Of a stretch of DNA of 64,000 nt, positions 1 through 9,477 are shown in pieces. Source of the stretch: a bacterium (GTDB lineage Bacteria > Gemmatimonadota > Gemmatimonadetes > Longimicrobiales > RSA9). Location: positions 95,687-159,686 of the forward strand of contig QGVH01000005.1 in the NCBI GenBank assembly GCA_003242735.1, in the 5' to 3' direction. How positions within the stretch are numbered: the stretch's first letter is position 1; the number at the start of each line of letters is the position of its first letter. Both the position numbers and the translations under genes were made by a program. The notes beneath the pieces are model-generated. The model searched no databases and had not been told where the DNA came from. It saw nothing but the letters and a program-made list of their open reading frames with translations.

Positions 1-1
1 C

Positions 2-289
2 CGCGTCCAGCAGGGGGCGGCAACGATCGAACATTGGCGCTACGCCGGTGCAGCCGCTGGAGGCGCGTTGTCGGAGGGGATGGCTGTCGCTACCCTCGGC
101 GGGTTGCTGCCGCTCGTGATCGTGCGGCGCGGGACCGCCGCGCCTGTGGACGCGGAGACCCGCATCCAGCCCGGCGATGTCGTGATCCTGCTGATCCAGC
201 GCGAAGCAGCCGCTGGCGCGCGCGACCGCCTGCTCGCCAGCGGCTGGGTGCCCGTTCCCTCGGACGGCAGCGCGCGGGCGGCGTCATAG
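2..289 (+). CDS. C-terminal end of an RCK_C (TrkA-C) domain protein, probably a cation:proton antiporter or channel (5' truncated)
   Basis: The reading frame is open from the left edge of the window and stops with TAG at 287-289, so only about the last 95 residues are visible. They hold the pattern of a TrkA-C/RCK_C regulatory domain: a short segment followed by LVIVRRG, a hydrophilic turn, then RIQPGDVVILL, the usual two beta-strand signature of a cytoplasmic ligand-gating domain at the end of NhaP-type Na+/H+ antiporters and TrkA-like proteins. It ends in a short helix (ARDRLLASGW). The membrane part that would decide the substrate lies outside the window. The family call comes from the motif alone; no transmembrane segment can be seen. 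Confidence 0.5.
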   Translation, partial: RVQQGAATIEHWRYAGAAAGGALSEGMAVATLGGLLPLVIVRRGTAAPVDAETRIQPGDVVILLIQREAAAGARDRLLASGWVPVPSDGSARAAS

Positions 290-498
290 GCCGGACGCCG
301 CCACAGCGCCTCCCACATCGACGCGCCGCCCGCCGCGCCGGCCTCGCTCGGGCTCGGCGCCCCGACCCGCCGCGTTTGCGCCCGATCCCTGACGCCCTAT
401 CTTTGGCCCCACCTGACCAGATCCCTGTCGCGAAACCCGACGGCGCCGCGGGCCTCACCGCCCGCTGCCGCGCCACGGCCCAGGTACGGAGTCGCACC

Positions 499-3456
499 AT
501 GCTCCCCACTCGCTCGCTTGCCTGCGCCATGTCCCGACTGGCTGCGTCCCCCACGGACGAGCGAACCCGGACGCCGCGTCCCCCACACCTCCGCACGGGC
601 ATCGCTCAACGGCTCTGCGAGGGGGCGGCCCCGATCCGCGAACCGGGCCGGGGCGCCCGCGCCCTCGCCCTCGCCCTGGCCCTCTCGCTGGGCGCGCTGC
701 CGCCGGCACAGCCCCGGACCATCCACGCGCAAACGCGCCTCACCACCCCGGAAGAGGAGTTCGGCCACCCGATCGGCGCGGACTACCAGCTCCCGAACTA
801 CCAGCAGCTCATGGCCTACTGGCAGAAGCTGGCCGTCCAGTCCGACCGCATGGTGCTCGACACCATCGGCTTCACCGCCGAAGGCCGGCCCCAGCTCATG
901 GCCATCATCACCTCCCCCGAGAACCACCGGAACCTCGAGCGCTACAAGGAGATCTCGCGCCGGCTCGCCCTCGCCGAAGGGCTGACCGACGAGGAAGCGC
1001 GCGCGCTCGCGCGCGAGGGCAAGGCCGTCGTCTGGATCGACGGCGGGCTGCACGCCACCGAGGTGCTCGGCGCCCAGCAGCTCATGGAGCTCGTCTGGCA
1101 GCTCGTCAGCATGGATGACCCCGAAACGCTCCGCATCCTCGACGACGTCATCGTCCTCGCCGTCCACGCGAACCCGGACGGCCACGACCTCGTCGCCGAC
1201 TGGTACATGCGCGAGCCGGAGCCGACACGCCGCTCGCTCAGCGGCCTCCCGCGCCTCTACCAGAAGTACATCGGGCACGACAACAACCGCGACTTCTACC
1301 TCGTCTCGCAGCCCGAGACGGAGAACATGAGCCGCGTGATGTTCCGCGAGTGGTTCCCGCAGATCGTCTACAACCACCACCAGACGGGGCCGCGCGGCAC
1401 GGTGCTCTTCGCGCCGCCGTTCCGCGATCCGTTCAACCACTACTACGACCCGCTGGTGGTGGTGGGCATCGATCTCGTCGGCGCGGCGATGCACAGCCGC
1501 TTCATCGCGGAGGGCAAGCCCGGCGCCACCATGCGCCGCGGCGCGAACTACTCGACCTGGTGGAACGGCGGGCTGCGCACCACTGCGTACTTCCACAACA
1601 TGATCGGGCTGCTCACGGAGACGATCGGCAGCCCGACGCCGATGGAGATCCCGTTCGTGCCCGAGCGTCAGTTGCCGCACGGCGACCTGCCCTTCCCCGT
1701 GCCGCCGCAGAAGTGGCATTTCCGCCAGTCCATCGAGTACTCGATGACCGCGAACCGCGCCGTGCTCGACGTCGCCTCGCGCTACCGCGAGACGCTGCTC
1801 TACAACATCTACGTGATGGGCAGGAACTCCATCGAGCGGGGCAGCCGGGACCACTGGACGATCTATCCCAGCCGCATCGAGGCGGTGCGCAAGGCGATGG
1901 CCGGGGCGCGCGCCGCGGGCGGCGCGCAGACAGGCGCGGAAGGCGACGCGGCATCGTCGCAGGACTACCTCTCGCTCCTCTACGATCCAGCGCTGCGGGA
2001 CCCGCGCGGATACATCATCCCCGCGGACCAGCCGGACTTCCTCACCGCGACGAAGTTCGTCAACGCGTTGATCAAGAGCGGCGTCACCGTCCACCGGGCG
2101 ACGGCGCCGTTCACGGTGAACGGGAAGCGCTACCCCGCGGGCTCGTACGTCGTGAAGACCGCGCAGGCGTTCCGGCCGCACATCCTGGACATGTTCGAGC
2201 CCCAGGACCACCCCAACGACTTCCAGTACCCGGGCGGGCCGCCGATCCCGCCGTACGATGTCGCCGGCTGGACGCTCGCCTACCAGATGGGCATCCGGTT
2301 CGACCGCATCCTGGACGGCTTCGACGGGCCGTTCGAGAAGCTCGAGGATGTCGTGTCTCCGCCCCCGGGCCGGGTCGAGCCCGTGGGCCGCAACGGCGGC
2401 TGGCTGCTCTCGCACCGCGTCAACGACGCCTTCATCGCCGTCAACCGGCTGCTCGCTGCGGGTGAGCAGGTGTACTGGCTGAGGGAGCCGGTGCGTGCGG
2501 GGACCGAGCGGCACCCCGTCGGCACGTTCTTCATCCCCGCGAGCGACCGCGCGCTGCCGATCCTGCGGGAACTCGCGCGGGAGAAGGGGCTGAGCTTCGA
2601 GGCCGTCGGCTCACGCCCGCGCGCCGAGGCGTTCGCGCTCCGCCCCGTCCGCATCGGCCTCTGGGACCGCTACGGCGGCTCCATGCCCTCGGGCTGGGTG
2701 CGCTGGCTGTTCGAGCAGTTCGAGTTCCCGTTCCAGCTCGTCTTCGCGCCGGAGCTCGACCGCGGCAACCTCCGCGAGAAGTTCGACGTACTGGTCTTCG
2801 TCGGCGGCGCGATCCCGCCGGTGCGCCGCACTGCCGCGTCCGGGGACGCGTCGGGCGGCGGGTTCCAGCCGCCGTTGCCGCAGAACGTCCCCGAGGAGTA
2901 CCGCGAGTGGATCGGCTCCATCACTGCCGAGCAGACCATCCCGCGGCTACGAGAGTTCCTCGAGGCCGGCGGAACCATCCTCACCATCGGCAGCTCGACG
3001 AACCTCGCCTACCACCTCGGCCTGCCCGTGGCGGACCAGCTCGTGGAGGTGCGCGACGACGGGACGGAGCGCCGCCTCTCGCGCGAAGAGTTCTACGTGC
3101 CCGGCTCTGTCCTCCGGGTGCGGGTGGACACCACCGCGCCCGTCGCGCACGGGATGGAGGAGGTCGTGGACGTCATGTTCGACAACAGCCCGGTGTTCCG
3201 CCTGACCGAGGATGCGGCCCGGCGCGGCGTGCGGCGCGTCGCATGGTTCGACACAGCCGAGCCGCTGCGGAGCGGCTGGGCGTGGGGCCAGCATCACCTG
3301 GAGGGCGGCGCCGCCGTGGTCGAGGCCGAGGTGGGCAAGGGCAAGCTGTTCCTCTTCGGACCGGAGATCACCTTCCGCGCGCAGCCGCACGGCACGTTCA
3401 AGTTCCTGTTCAACGGGATCTATCTGGGTGTCGCGGAGCCGGCGCGGCTGCGGTAG
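499..3456 (+). CDS. Secreted M14-family zinc carboxypeptidase
   Basis: This is a protein of about 985 residues. The M14 zinc site is visible as HATE near residues 185-188 and a later HH pair near 293 (QIVYNHHQTGPRG). The region HANPDGHDLV between them is typical of M14. A hydrophobic Ala/Leu stretch near residues 53-66 looks like a signal peptide, implying a periplasmic or secreted peptidase. The long C-terminal half (PASDRALPILREL, then a glutamine-amidotransferase-like region) is usual for the large M14 proteins of Bacteroidota and Gemmatimonadota. The frame is open upstream to position 34, but that part is low-complexity Arg/Ala/Pro and overlaps the preceding gene. ATG 499 has a modest CGGAG eight bases before it; ATG 529 is an alternative that puts the signal nearer the N-terminus. 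The substrate is unknown. Confidence 0.85.
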   Translation: MLPTRSLACAMSRLAASPTDERTRTPRPPHLRTGIAQRLCEGAAPIREPGRGARALALALALSLGALPPAQPRTIHAQTRLTTPEEEFGHPIGADYQLPNYQQLMAYWQKLAVQSDRMVLDTIGFTAEGRPQLMAIITSPENHRNLERYKEISRRLALAEGLTDEEARALAREGKAVVWIDGGLHATEVLGAQQLMELVWQLVSMDDPETLRILDDVIVLAVHANPDGHDLVADWYMREPEPTRRSLSGLPRLYQKYIGHDNNRDFYLVSQPETENMSRVMFREWFPQIVYNHHQTGPRGTVLFAPPFRDPFNHYYDPLVVVGIDLVGAAMHSRFIAEGKPGATMRRGANYSTWWNGGLRTTAYFHNMIGLLTETIGSPTPMEIPFVPERQLPHGDLPFPVPPQKWHFRQSIEYSMTANRAVLDVASRYRETLLYNIYVMGRNSIERGSRDHWTIYPSRIEAVRKAMAGARAAGGAQTGAEGDAASSQDYLSLLYDPALRDPRGYIIPADQPDFLTATKFVNALIKSGVTVHRATAPFTVNGKRYPAGSYVVKTAQAFRPHILDMFEPQDHPNDFQYPGGPPIPPYDVAGWTLAYQMGIRFDRILDGFDGPFEKLEDVVSPPPGRVEPVGRNGGWLLSHRVNDAFIAVNRLLAAGEQVYWLREPVRAGTERHPVGTFFIPASDRALPILRELAREKGLSFEAVGSRPRAEAFALRPVRIGLWDRYGGSMPSGWVRWLFEQFEFPFQLVFAPELDRGNLREKFDVLVFVGGAIPPVRRTAASGDASGGGFQPPLPQNVPEEYREWIGSITAEQTIPRLREFLEAGGTILTIGSSTNLAYHLGLPVADQLVEVRDDGTERRLSREEFYVPGSVLRVRVDTTAPVAHGMEEVVDVMFDNSPVFRLTEDAARRGVRRVAWFDTAEPLRSGWAWGQHHLEGGAAVVEAEVGKGKLFLFGPEITFRAQPHGTFKFLFNGIYLGVAEPARLR

Positions 3457-3494
3457 CGGCGAGCCCGCGTCGTGGTCCATGGAAGGAGGCCGGG

Positions 3495-4262
3495 ATGGCC
3501 GAGTCGAACGATCATGGTCGCTTCGTCTGGCACGACCTGCTGACGACCGATCCCGAGACGGCAGCCGCGTTCTACACGAGCGTGTTCGGTTGGGGCACTG
3601 CGCCGTACGAGATTCCGGGTGTCACGACGCTCACCGTCTGGACGGCCGGGGACGTGCCGGTCGCGTCCCCGGGCCGGCTGGAGAACGAGCCGTGGACCGC
3701 TGCCGCCGGCCTCGGGCCCCACTGGCTGACCTACATCGGCGCGCGTGACGTGGACGCGACGGTCGCGCACGCCGAACGACTGGGCGCGCGCGTGCTCGCC
3801 CCCGCGCTCGACGTACCGAGCATCGGGCGCTACGCCGTGCTGGCCGACCCGCAGGGCGCGGTGTTCGCGGCGTTCCGGCCGGCCGCGACGGTCCCCGACG
3901 CGCCGCGGCCCGGGAGCATCGAGTGGCACGAACTCGCGACCACGGATCCTCGCGCCGCGTTCGCTTTCTACTCCGCGGTGTTCGGGTGGGTCGAGATCGG
4001 AGCCGGGGACGATGTGGTCACGACCCTCGTCTTCGGCCGGCCGAACGGCCCGCCGCTCGGCGTGATCCGTCGCATCGGGCGGGACGAGCACGGGCCGGCG
4101 TGGCTGGGCTACACCACGGTCGGCGACGTGGACCGCGTCGCGGACGACGCGACGCGCGGCGGCGGGCGCGTCGTCGCCGGGCCCATGGACGCGCCGGGCG
4201 GCGGCGGCCGCATCGTGGTGTGCGAGGATCCGCAGGGGGCGCGGTTCGGCGCGCTCCAGTGA
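3495..4262 (+). CDS. VOC-family (glyoxalase/bleomycin-resistance-like) protein with two domains
   Basis: The 255-residue protein holds two tandem VOC modules. The first begins GRFVWHDLLTTDPETAAAFY and the second IEWHELATTDPRAAFAFY, each with the FYxxVFGW signature. Each half ends with the FxDPQGAxFxxF type of strand (LADPQGAVFAAF and CEDPQGARFGAL). Members include glyoxalases, extradiol dioxygenases and antibiotic-binding proteins; this two-copy subtype is usually annotated only as VOC protein, so no substrate can be given. ATG 3495 is chosen because an excellent Shine-Dalgarno (AAGGAGG, 3483-3489) lies five bases upstream. It follows the M14 gene by 38 bases and converges on the phosphodiesterase gene 15 bases away. 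Confidence 0.85.
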   Translation: MAESNDHGRFVWHDLLTTDPETAAAFYTSVFGWGTAPYEIPGVTTLTVWTAGDVPVASPGRLENEPWTAAAGLGPHWLTYIGARDVDATVAHAERLGARVLAPALDVPSIGRYAVLADPQGAVFAAFRPAATVPDAPRPGSIEWHELATTDPRAAFAFYSAVFGWVEIGAGDDVVTTLVFGRPNGPPLGVIRRIGRDEHGPAWLGYTTVGDVDRVADDATRGGGRVVAGPMDAPGGGGRIVVCEDPQGARFGALQ

Positions 4263-4277
4263 GATCGTCGCCGGGAC

Positions 4278-6320
4278 TCAGCGCCCCAGCAGCTCCCCCA
4301 GCACGCTCCGGCCCACCGCGTCCGCCGGCGCCGGTATGCCCAGCCATTCGGCCACCGTCGGCGCCACGGCGGTGGTCCGCACCGCTCCGATGCGCCGCCG
4401 CCCGAAGGCCGCACCCTCGGCGCAGAACGCCGTCCACATGTCCGGCTCCTCGGGTGGGAAGCCGTGGCCGGCATCGATGCCCGCCTCGCTGACCGCGGGC
4501 CCGCTCGCCTCGAACGACCAGCGCACGCCCGGCGCGGTCGCGAAGTACAGGTCCCCTCCGGCCGGCCCGCCGATGCCCAGCTCCGGATGCTCGTCCGGCC
4601 GGTACACCCGCGTCACCACCGGCTGCCCCGCCGGGTCCCGCACCGCGAGCAGCGCCGCCTCGGCTGCCGCCAACACCCGCGCCTCGTCCTCCGGCGGCAC
4701 GATGCCACCCTTCCAGGCGGTACGGTTGATGTTGACCCAGTACCCGTTCGGCGAGATCGCGCGGGTGCGCGTGAGGTCCACCTGACCGCGGTCATCCAGC
4801 ACCAGCAGCCCCGCATCCCTCAGTGCGGCGTTCGGCCGGAAGACCCGCCACGTCGCCCGCATCCCGTGGTCCCCCGTGACGAACAGCGCCGCGCCGGGCG
4901 AGGACGCCGCGAGCCGACGCAGGTGCGCGAGACGCAGGTCCACCAGCAACCACGCGCGCCGCCGCAGCTCCTGAACCTTCTCGGCGACGACGTCGTTGTA
5001 GCCCGGCCACTCGCGGACGACGTACCCGTAGAAGCGGTGATCCACCCCGTCCGCGAGCGGGAAGTAGTCGAGCAACAGGTCCACGCCGAGCTCGTTCCAT
5101 GCCCACTCGCTGCCGCGCATGTACTGCCGCGTCAGGTACTCGTACGTCTCGAGCAGCCGCGCTTCCGCGGTGCCATCGCCGCCCTGCCATGCCGGCGGGC
5201 CGAACGCGCCCGCCGCGAACAGGACGTCCGCGCCGCCCGCCACCCAGCCGCGCACCGCCGCGTCGTACGCCGCGGCGACCTCCGGCCGGTTCCCCTCGAT
5301 CACGTTCAGCGCAGGGTAGTACAGCATGTAGCGCGAGCCGTCCGGCGCCAGCTCGAACAGCCGCACCACGAGGTACGCACGGCCGCCGTCCACCTCCAGC
5401 TCCAGCGGCTCGGAGAAGTGGCGGGCCAGTTCGCGGCCGCGCGGATCCGACGTGTCCGCCGGCGCCGCCGCTGCCACCACGCCGGCCGTGGCGTCGCGCG
5501 TGAGCGAGACCCGCACGTGCGTGTACACGCTGTCGCCGTAGAACAGCGCGAACACCGAGTCGTTGCCCACCACCCACGCGGTCTCGAGCGGCGGCACGCG
5601 GCCGTTGCTCGCCTTCTCGAGCCCGGCCCACGCGCTCGCCGGCCGCAGCGGATGCGTCCGCTCGGTGAGCACCGTGTGGCGCGCGATCTCCCGGTTGTGC
5701 CCGTTCACCACGTAGATGCCCGCCCCCTGGAGCGCGCGCTCGGCCTCGGCCCGGCGCCGCTGCATCGCCGGCTCATCACGGCTCGACGCCGGCGGGTAGC
5801 CCGGCGTCTGCGGCGCCTGCGTGACCTGATGCCCCATCACCGTGCGGCCCGCCCGCGCCGCCGTGATCCACAGCGGCTCCGCGCCGAGCACCTCCGCGCT
5901 GAAGCCGGAGACGCCGTCCAGCAGCGTGTGCTGGTCTTGCGGAAGCCGCAGCTGACGGTTCGCCGTCACACCCGTCACGTCGCCGTACGCGCCCGTCCAC
6001 AGCACCGCGTGGCTCGGGGCCGTCACGCTCGGGAACGCGGTGACCGCGTGCGCCGCGCACGCGCCGGCGTCGAACAGGGCGAGGAAGTTCGGCACCGCGT
6101 CAGGCGGCAACGACTCCCGCACACGCGCTTCGTTCAACGCGTCGAAGCTGACGAGGATGGCGCGGCGCGGCACCGCGTCCGCGCCGGCACCGGCGCGCAT
6201 CGCCGGTCCGCCGGCCGCACCGGGCTCGGCCGCCGGCGGGGCGGACGTCCTCGCGCACGCAGCGATCGCGAGGGCAGGCAGGAGGATGCGAGCGATTCCA
6301 CTGCGGATGTGGAGCACCAT
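4278..6320 (-). CDS. Alkaline phosphatase superfamily (NPP/PafA-type) phosphodiesterase lipoprotein
   Basis: The protein is about 680 residues. The start ATG at 6320 directly precedes a lipoprotein signal (LLPALAIAAC), so the protein is likely anchored in the periplasm. It shows the metal and nucleophile signatures of the type I phosphodiesterase/nucleotide pyrophosphatase fold: ILVSFDALNE for the first metal Asp, FPSVTAPSHAVLWTG for the nucleophile strand, VDHRFYGY, FVTGDHGM and AGHGFPPEE for the later Asp/His ligands. The nucleophile position is Ser where Thr is usual in NPP enzymes. An upstream in-frame start (6356) adds only 12 residues before the signal and is less likely. Substrate is unknown; nucleotide or phosphoester hydrolysis is inferred from the family. 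Confidence 0.85.
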   Translation of the reverse strand: MVLHIRSGIARILLPALAIAACARTSAPPAAEPGAAGGPAMRAGAGADAVPRRAILVSFDALNEARVRESLPPDAVPNFLALFDAGACAAHAVTAFPSVTAPSHAVLWTGAYGDVTGVTANRQLRLPQDQHTLLDGVSGFSAEVLGAEPLWITAARAGRTVMGHQVTQAPQTPGYPPASSRDEPAMQRRRAEAERALQGAGIYVVNGHNREIARHTVLTERTHPLRPASAWAGLEKASNGRVPPLETAWVVGNDSVFALFYGDSVYTHVRVSLTRDATAGVVAAAAPADTSDPRGRELARHFSEPLELEVDGGRAYLVVRLFELAPDGSRYMLYYPALNVIEGNRPEVAAAYDAAVRGWVAGGADVLFAAGAFGPPAWQGGDGTAEARLLETYEYLTRQYMRGSEWAWNELGVDLLLDYFPLADGVDHRFYGYVVREWPGYNDVVAEKVQELRRRAWLLVDLRLAHLRRLAASSPGAALFVTGDHGMRATWRVFRPNAALRDAGLLVLDDRGQVDLTRTRAISPNGYWVNINRTAWKGGIVPPEDEARVLAAAEAALLAVRDPAGQPVVTRVYRPDEHPELGIGGPAGGDLYFATAPGVRWSFEASGPAVSEAGIDAGHGFPPEEPDMWTAFCAEGAAFGRRRIGAVRTTAVAPTVAEWLGIPAPADAVGRSVLGELLGR

Positions 6321-6539
6321 CGTCTCCCCGGATTGCCGTGGCTCCCGAACCAGCACGCCCTGGCCGGGCGCGGTAGCCGGACGTTACTGCGGCGCCGCGC
6401 GCCGCGGCAAGGAGGTCTGCTCGGGGACCGGGCGAGCCGGCCAGCGCCGCTCTCTCGCATCGCCGACTGGCCCGCGGCGCGCGCGGCGGCGACGGCGCGG
6501 GGCAGCTACTCCCGGGGCCGCCGAACACGGCCCTCCCCT

Positions 6540-6745
6540 CCCTGTGTTCGCGGCGAACTTCCCCGCTCGGCCGGGCGCGCCCGGGCGGCGTGGAAGTCGA
6601 CCGCGCCGGACGCGGCGAAGCCCCCACGCGTCGGCGCACGGACCCGAAGCCATGGAGGTTGGCCGTGCCCGGCGCGGCGGACTTCCAACCCACCGTCGGA
6701 TCGCCTCGCAACCGTGGAAGTTCACCGCGCCCGGGCGCGACAAAC
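6540..6745. repeat. Cluster of imperfect direct and inverted repeats with a 62-bp period
   Basis: In the 674-base gap between the phosphodiesterase and the thioesterase, a 20-base core of the form GTGGAAGTYSACCGCGCCSG starts at 6590 (GTGGAAGTCGACCGCGCCGG), again degenerate at 6652 (ATGGAGGTTGGCCGTGCCCG) and at 6714 (GTGGAAGTTCACCGCGCCCG), exactly 62 bases apart each time. Inverted copies lie between them: GGACTTCCA at 6689-6697 pairs with TGGAAGTC at 6591, and CGGCGAACTTCCCC near 6551-6564 is the inverted form. Short open frames cross the region on both strands but show no family. It resembles a palindromic intergenic repeat array; nothing else is seen between 6321 and 6994. Confidence 0.5.
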
Positions 6746-6994
6746 CCGGAGCATGCCGCCGCGGCAGGGAACCGACCGAGAGAGCGCCGTCCCTTGTCTC
6801 CCGCCGCCACCCGCGTGAGATTGGCGAGCTGACCCGTACACGGACGTGCCCGGGGCCGGCGTCGCGCCCCGTCAGCCACGCGCGGAGCGTGCTGCGGCGG
6901 AGGCCGCGCACCGGAACCGGCGATGGAGGCGCGGGGGCGAGGTGCGACGGCGCCCCCCCCCACGGCCCCGGCACGCGTCGGAACCAGGACCGAG

Positions 6995-7909
6995 ATGGAG
7001 GACGGCTCAGCCGTGAGCTACACCGTAGAGGACCTGCTCAAGCTGTTCGACCTCGAACAGATCGAGCACAACATCTATCGCGGCCGCAACCGCGACATCG
7101 GCAGCGGCCGCGTCTTCGGCGGCCAGGTGCTTGCGCAGGCGCTCGTCGCGGCGCGCCGCACGGTGGAGGAGGATCGGGTTGCACACTCGCTCCACGGCTA
7201 TTTCATCCTGCCCGGCGACCTGAAGGCGCCGGTCGTGTACTTCGTCGAACGCCTGCGCGACGGCAAGAGCTTCACCACTCGCCGCGTCACGGCGATCCAG
7301 CACGGCCGCGCCATCTTCAACATGTCCGCGTCGTTCCAGGTGCGGGAGTCGGGGCCCGAGCACCAGATCGAGGCGCCGCGGGACGTCGCGCCGCCGGAGT
7401 CGCTCCGCTCCGAGCTGGACCAGATCCGCGAGCAGGCGGACCAGATCCCCGAGGCGCTACGGCCCGTGCTCACCCAGGACCGGCCCATCGACTTCCGGCT
7501 CGAGACGCCGCGCACGCCGTTCCGCACGGGTGCGCACCCGCCCGTGCGCCGCGTCTGGCTGCGCGCCATCGGCTCCATCCCCGACGACCTGCTGTTGCAC
7601 CAGGCCGTCCTGGCCTACGCGTCCGACTACGGCCTGCTGGACGCGGCGCTGCAGCCGCACGGGCTCAACATCCGCACGCCCAACCTCCAGGTCGCGTCGC
7701 TCGACCACGCGCTCTGGTTCCATCGTCCGTTCCGCGCCGACGACTGGCTGCTCTACGTCATGGACAGCCCGGCCGCCGCCGGCGCGCGCGGGTTCACGCG
7801 CGGCAGCTTCTTCACGCGAGACGGCGTGCTGGTGGCGTCGGTCGCGCAGGAGGGGCTGATGCGGCTGTGGCCCAGCGAGGGCAAGGGCGCGGGCGAGGGG
7901 AAGGGTTGA
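6995..7909 (+). CDS. tesB: Acyl-CoA thioesterase II
   Basis: The 304-residue protein has the double hot-dog TesB layout. The first domain has LFDLEQIEHNIYRGR and GRVFGGQVLAQAL. The second has the catalytic residues: Asp in YASDYGLLDAAL, Thr/Ser in GFTRGSFFTRDG and Gln in SVAQEGLMR, matching the Asp-Thr-Gln triad known for E. coli TesB. It hydrolyses acyl-CoA to free acid and CoA in the cytoplasm. ATG 6995 has AGGA five bases upstream; a GTG at 7013 with GGAGG before it would remove six residues and is nearly as good. E. coli TesB is 286 residues, so the size fits. Confidence 0.9.
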   Translation: MEDGSAVSYTVEDLLKLFDLEQIEHNIYRGRNRDIGSGRVFGGQVLAQALVAARRTVEEDRVAHSLHGYFILPGDLKAPVVYFVERLRDGKSFTTRRVTAIQHGRAIFNMSASFQVRESGPEHQIEAPRDVAPPESLRSELDQIREQADQIPEALRPVLTQDRPIDFRLETPRTPFRTGAHPPVRRVWLRAIGSIPDDLLLHQAVLAYASDYGLLDAALQPHGLNIRTPNLQVASLDHALWFHRPFRADDWLLYVMDSPAAAGARGFTRGSFFTRDGVLVASVAQEGLMRLWPSEGKGAGEGKG

Positions 7910-8024
7910 ACGGGGCGCGGCGTTGCCGTGCCCTCACTGCCCGCGTGGAGGTCGCCTCGTGGATCGCGGGATCGAGAACGGGCAAGGGTTGCGCGTCGGC
8001 GTCGTGCGTCGCGCCGCCGGCGCG

Positions 8025-9362
8025 ATGGGCCGTCGCGCCTTCCTCCAGCGCCTGGCCAGCGCGGCCGCGCTGGCAGCGCTGCCCGAGGGGCTCGTCGCGT
8101 GCGGTGAGCGCGCGGCGGTGCGGCGCGGGCCGCCCAACCTGCTGCTCATCCTCGCGGGCGACCTCGGCCACGGCGCTGCCGCCACGTTCGGCGGCAGCGA
8201 CGGCTCCCTGCCTGCGATCGAGCGGCTCATCGCGGGCGGCGTGCGCCTCACGCAGGCGTACGCCGCAGCCCCCGCGGCCGCGCCCACGCACCTCGCGCTC
8301 ATGACCGGCGCCTACCCGGCACGGACGGAGGTCGGGCTCCGCGAGCAGCTCTCCACCCACCCGCTGGGGCTCTCGCCCGGCCCGTCCACGCTGCCGCGCA
8401 GGTTGAAGGACGCCGGCTACGAGACGGCCCTCGTCGGCACCTGGCGCCTGGGCGCACTTCCCGAGTTCCACCCGCTGCGCCACGGCTTCGATGAGTTCTA
8501 CGGCTTGCTCGACACGACAGATGCTGCGCCCCCTGCCGACGCCGACCGCGGCACGCACCTCGTGTACGACGGCGAGACGCCCACACGCATTGAAGGCGAC
8601 GTCACCGATCTTCTCACCGAGCGCGCGGTGCGGCTCATCGCGCGGCAGCGCAGCGCACCGTTCTTCCTGAGTCTCCAGTACGACACGCCGCGCGCCACGC
8701 CGCACGCGCCCGGTGACGCGCCCGATCTCGACCCGCTCTTCCAAGGCGGCTCGCCGGAGGCCCACGCGCGTGCGCTCGAGCGTCTGGACGCCGGCATCGG
8801 CCGGGTGCTCGACGCGCTCGCCGCCCACGGCCTCGAGGAGAACACGCTCGTCGTCTTCATCAGCGAGAACGGCACGGGGCGGTTCTCCCGCAGGGGCCCG
8901 CTGCGCGGCGGGAAGATGACGCTCTGGGAAGGCGGCATCCGTGTGGCGGCAGCAGCGCGGTGGCCGGCCGTGATCCCCGCAGGGACGGAGACGGACCAGG
9001 CCGCCATCACCATGGACTGGACCGCAACACTGCTCACCGCCGCGGGCATCGAGCTGGACGCCGACACCGCGCCCGACGGCATCGACCTCATGCCCGTGCT
9101 GACCGGTGCGTCGGCGCCCAGCGCCCGCGAGCTGTTCTGGCGCACCGACCAGCGCACCCGCCACAAGGCCATGCGCGGCGGCGACTGGAAGTACCTCGCC
9201 ACCGAAGAAGGCGAGTTCCTCTTCGACCTCGAGACCGACCCCGGCGAGACGCGGGACCGCAAGCACGACCAGCCCGACCTGTTCGAGCGCTTCAAGGCGG
9301 CGTACGCACGGTGGGAGGCCCAGATGCTGGAGCCCGCTGCGCCGGATCCGGCGAGGGCGTGA
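8025..9362 (+). CDS. Tat/Sec-exported sulfatase-fold protein lacking the formylglycine residue
   Basis: The protein has about 445 residues. It begins MGRRAFLQRL with a hydrophobic stretch ending in LVACGE, a twin-arginine/lipoprotein-like export signal. The sulfatase fold is clear: PNLLLILAGDLGHG, LMTGAYPAR, LKDAGYETALVGTWRLG, FISENGTG, RGGKMTLWEGGIRV. The activating motif C/S-x-P-x-R is replaced: at residues 85-89 the sequence is A-A-P-T-H, so the Cys or Ser converted to formylglycine is Ala and the Arg is His. One of the two Asp residues in the usual ADDLG metal motif is Gly. Sulfatase activity of the normal type is therefore unlikely. Start ATG 8025 was chosen because the export signal begins there. 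Confidence 0.8.
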   Translation: MGRRAFLQRLASAAALAALPEGLVACGERAAVRRGPPNLLLILAGDLGHGAAATFGGSDGSLPAIERLIAGGVRLTQAYAAAPAAAPTHLALMTGAYPARTEVGLREQLSTHPLGLSPGPSTLPRRLKDAGYETALVGTWRLGALPEFHPLRHGFDEFYGLLDTTDAAPPADADRGTHLVYDGETPTRIEGDVTDLLTERAVRLIARQRSAPFFLSLQYDTPRATPHAPGDAPDLDPLFQGGSPEAHARALERLDAGIGRVLDALAAHGLEENTLVVFISENGTGRFSRRGPLRGGKMTLWEGGIRVAAAARWPAVIPAGTETDQAAITMDWTATLLTAAGIELDADTAPDGIDLMPVLTGASAPSARELFWRTDQRTRHKAMRGGDWKYLATEEGEFLFDLETDPGETRDRKHDQPDLFERFKAAYARWEAQMLEPAAPDPARA

Positions 9363-9477
9363 CGGGAGACGCGGCGAGATCCACCATCACGTCTCGGAAC
9401 CCGTTCCCGCTCGCGGCCCCAGGGGCGCGGCAAAGGGGCGACATCGCCCGGAGCGTGTGCGCGGCGCTGTCCATCGG

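Noticed and set aside
397..2514. Very long open frame on the minus strand opposite the M14 peptidase
   Set aside because: It is Arg/Ala/His-rich with no family signature; long antisense frames are expected in DNA this GC-rich. The plus-strand protein has clear M14 motifs.
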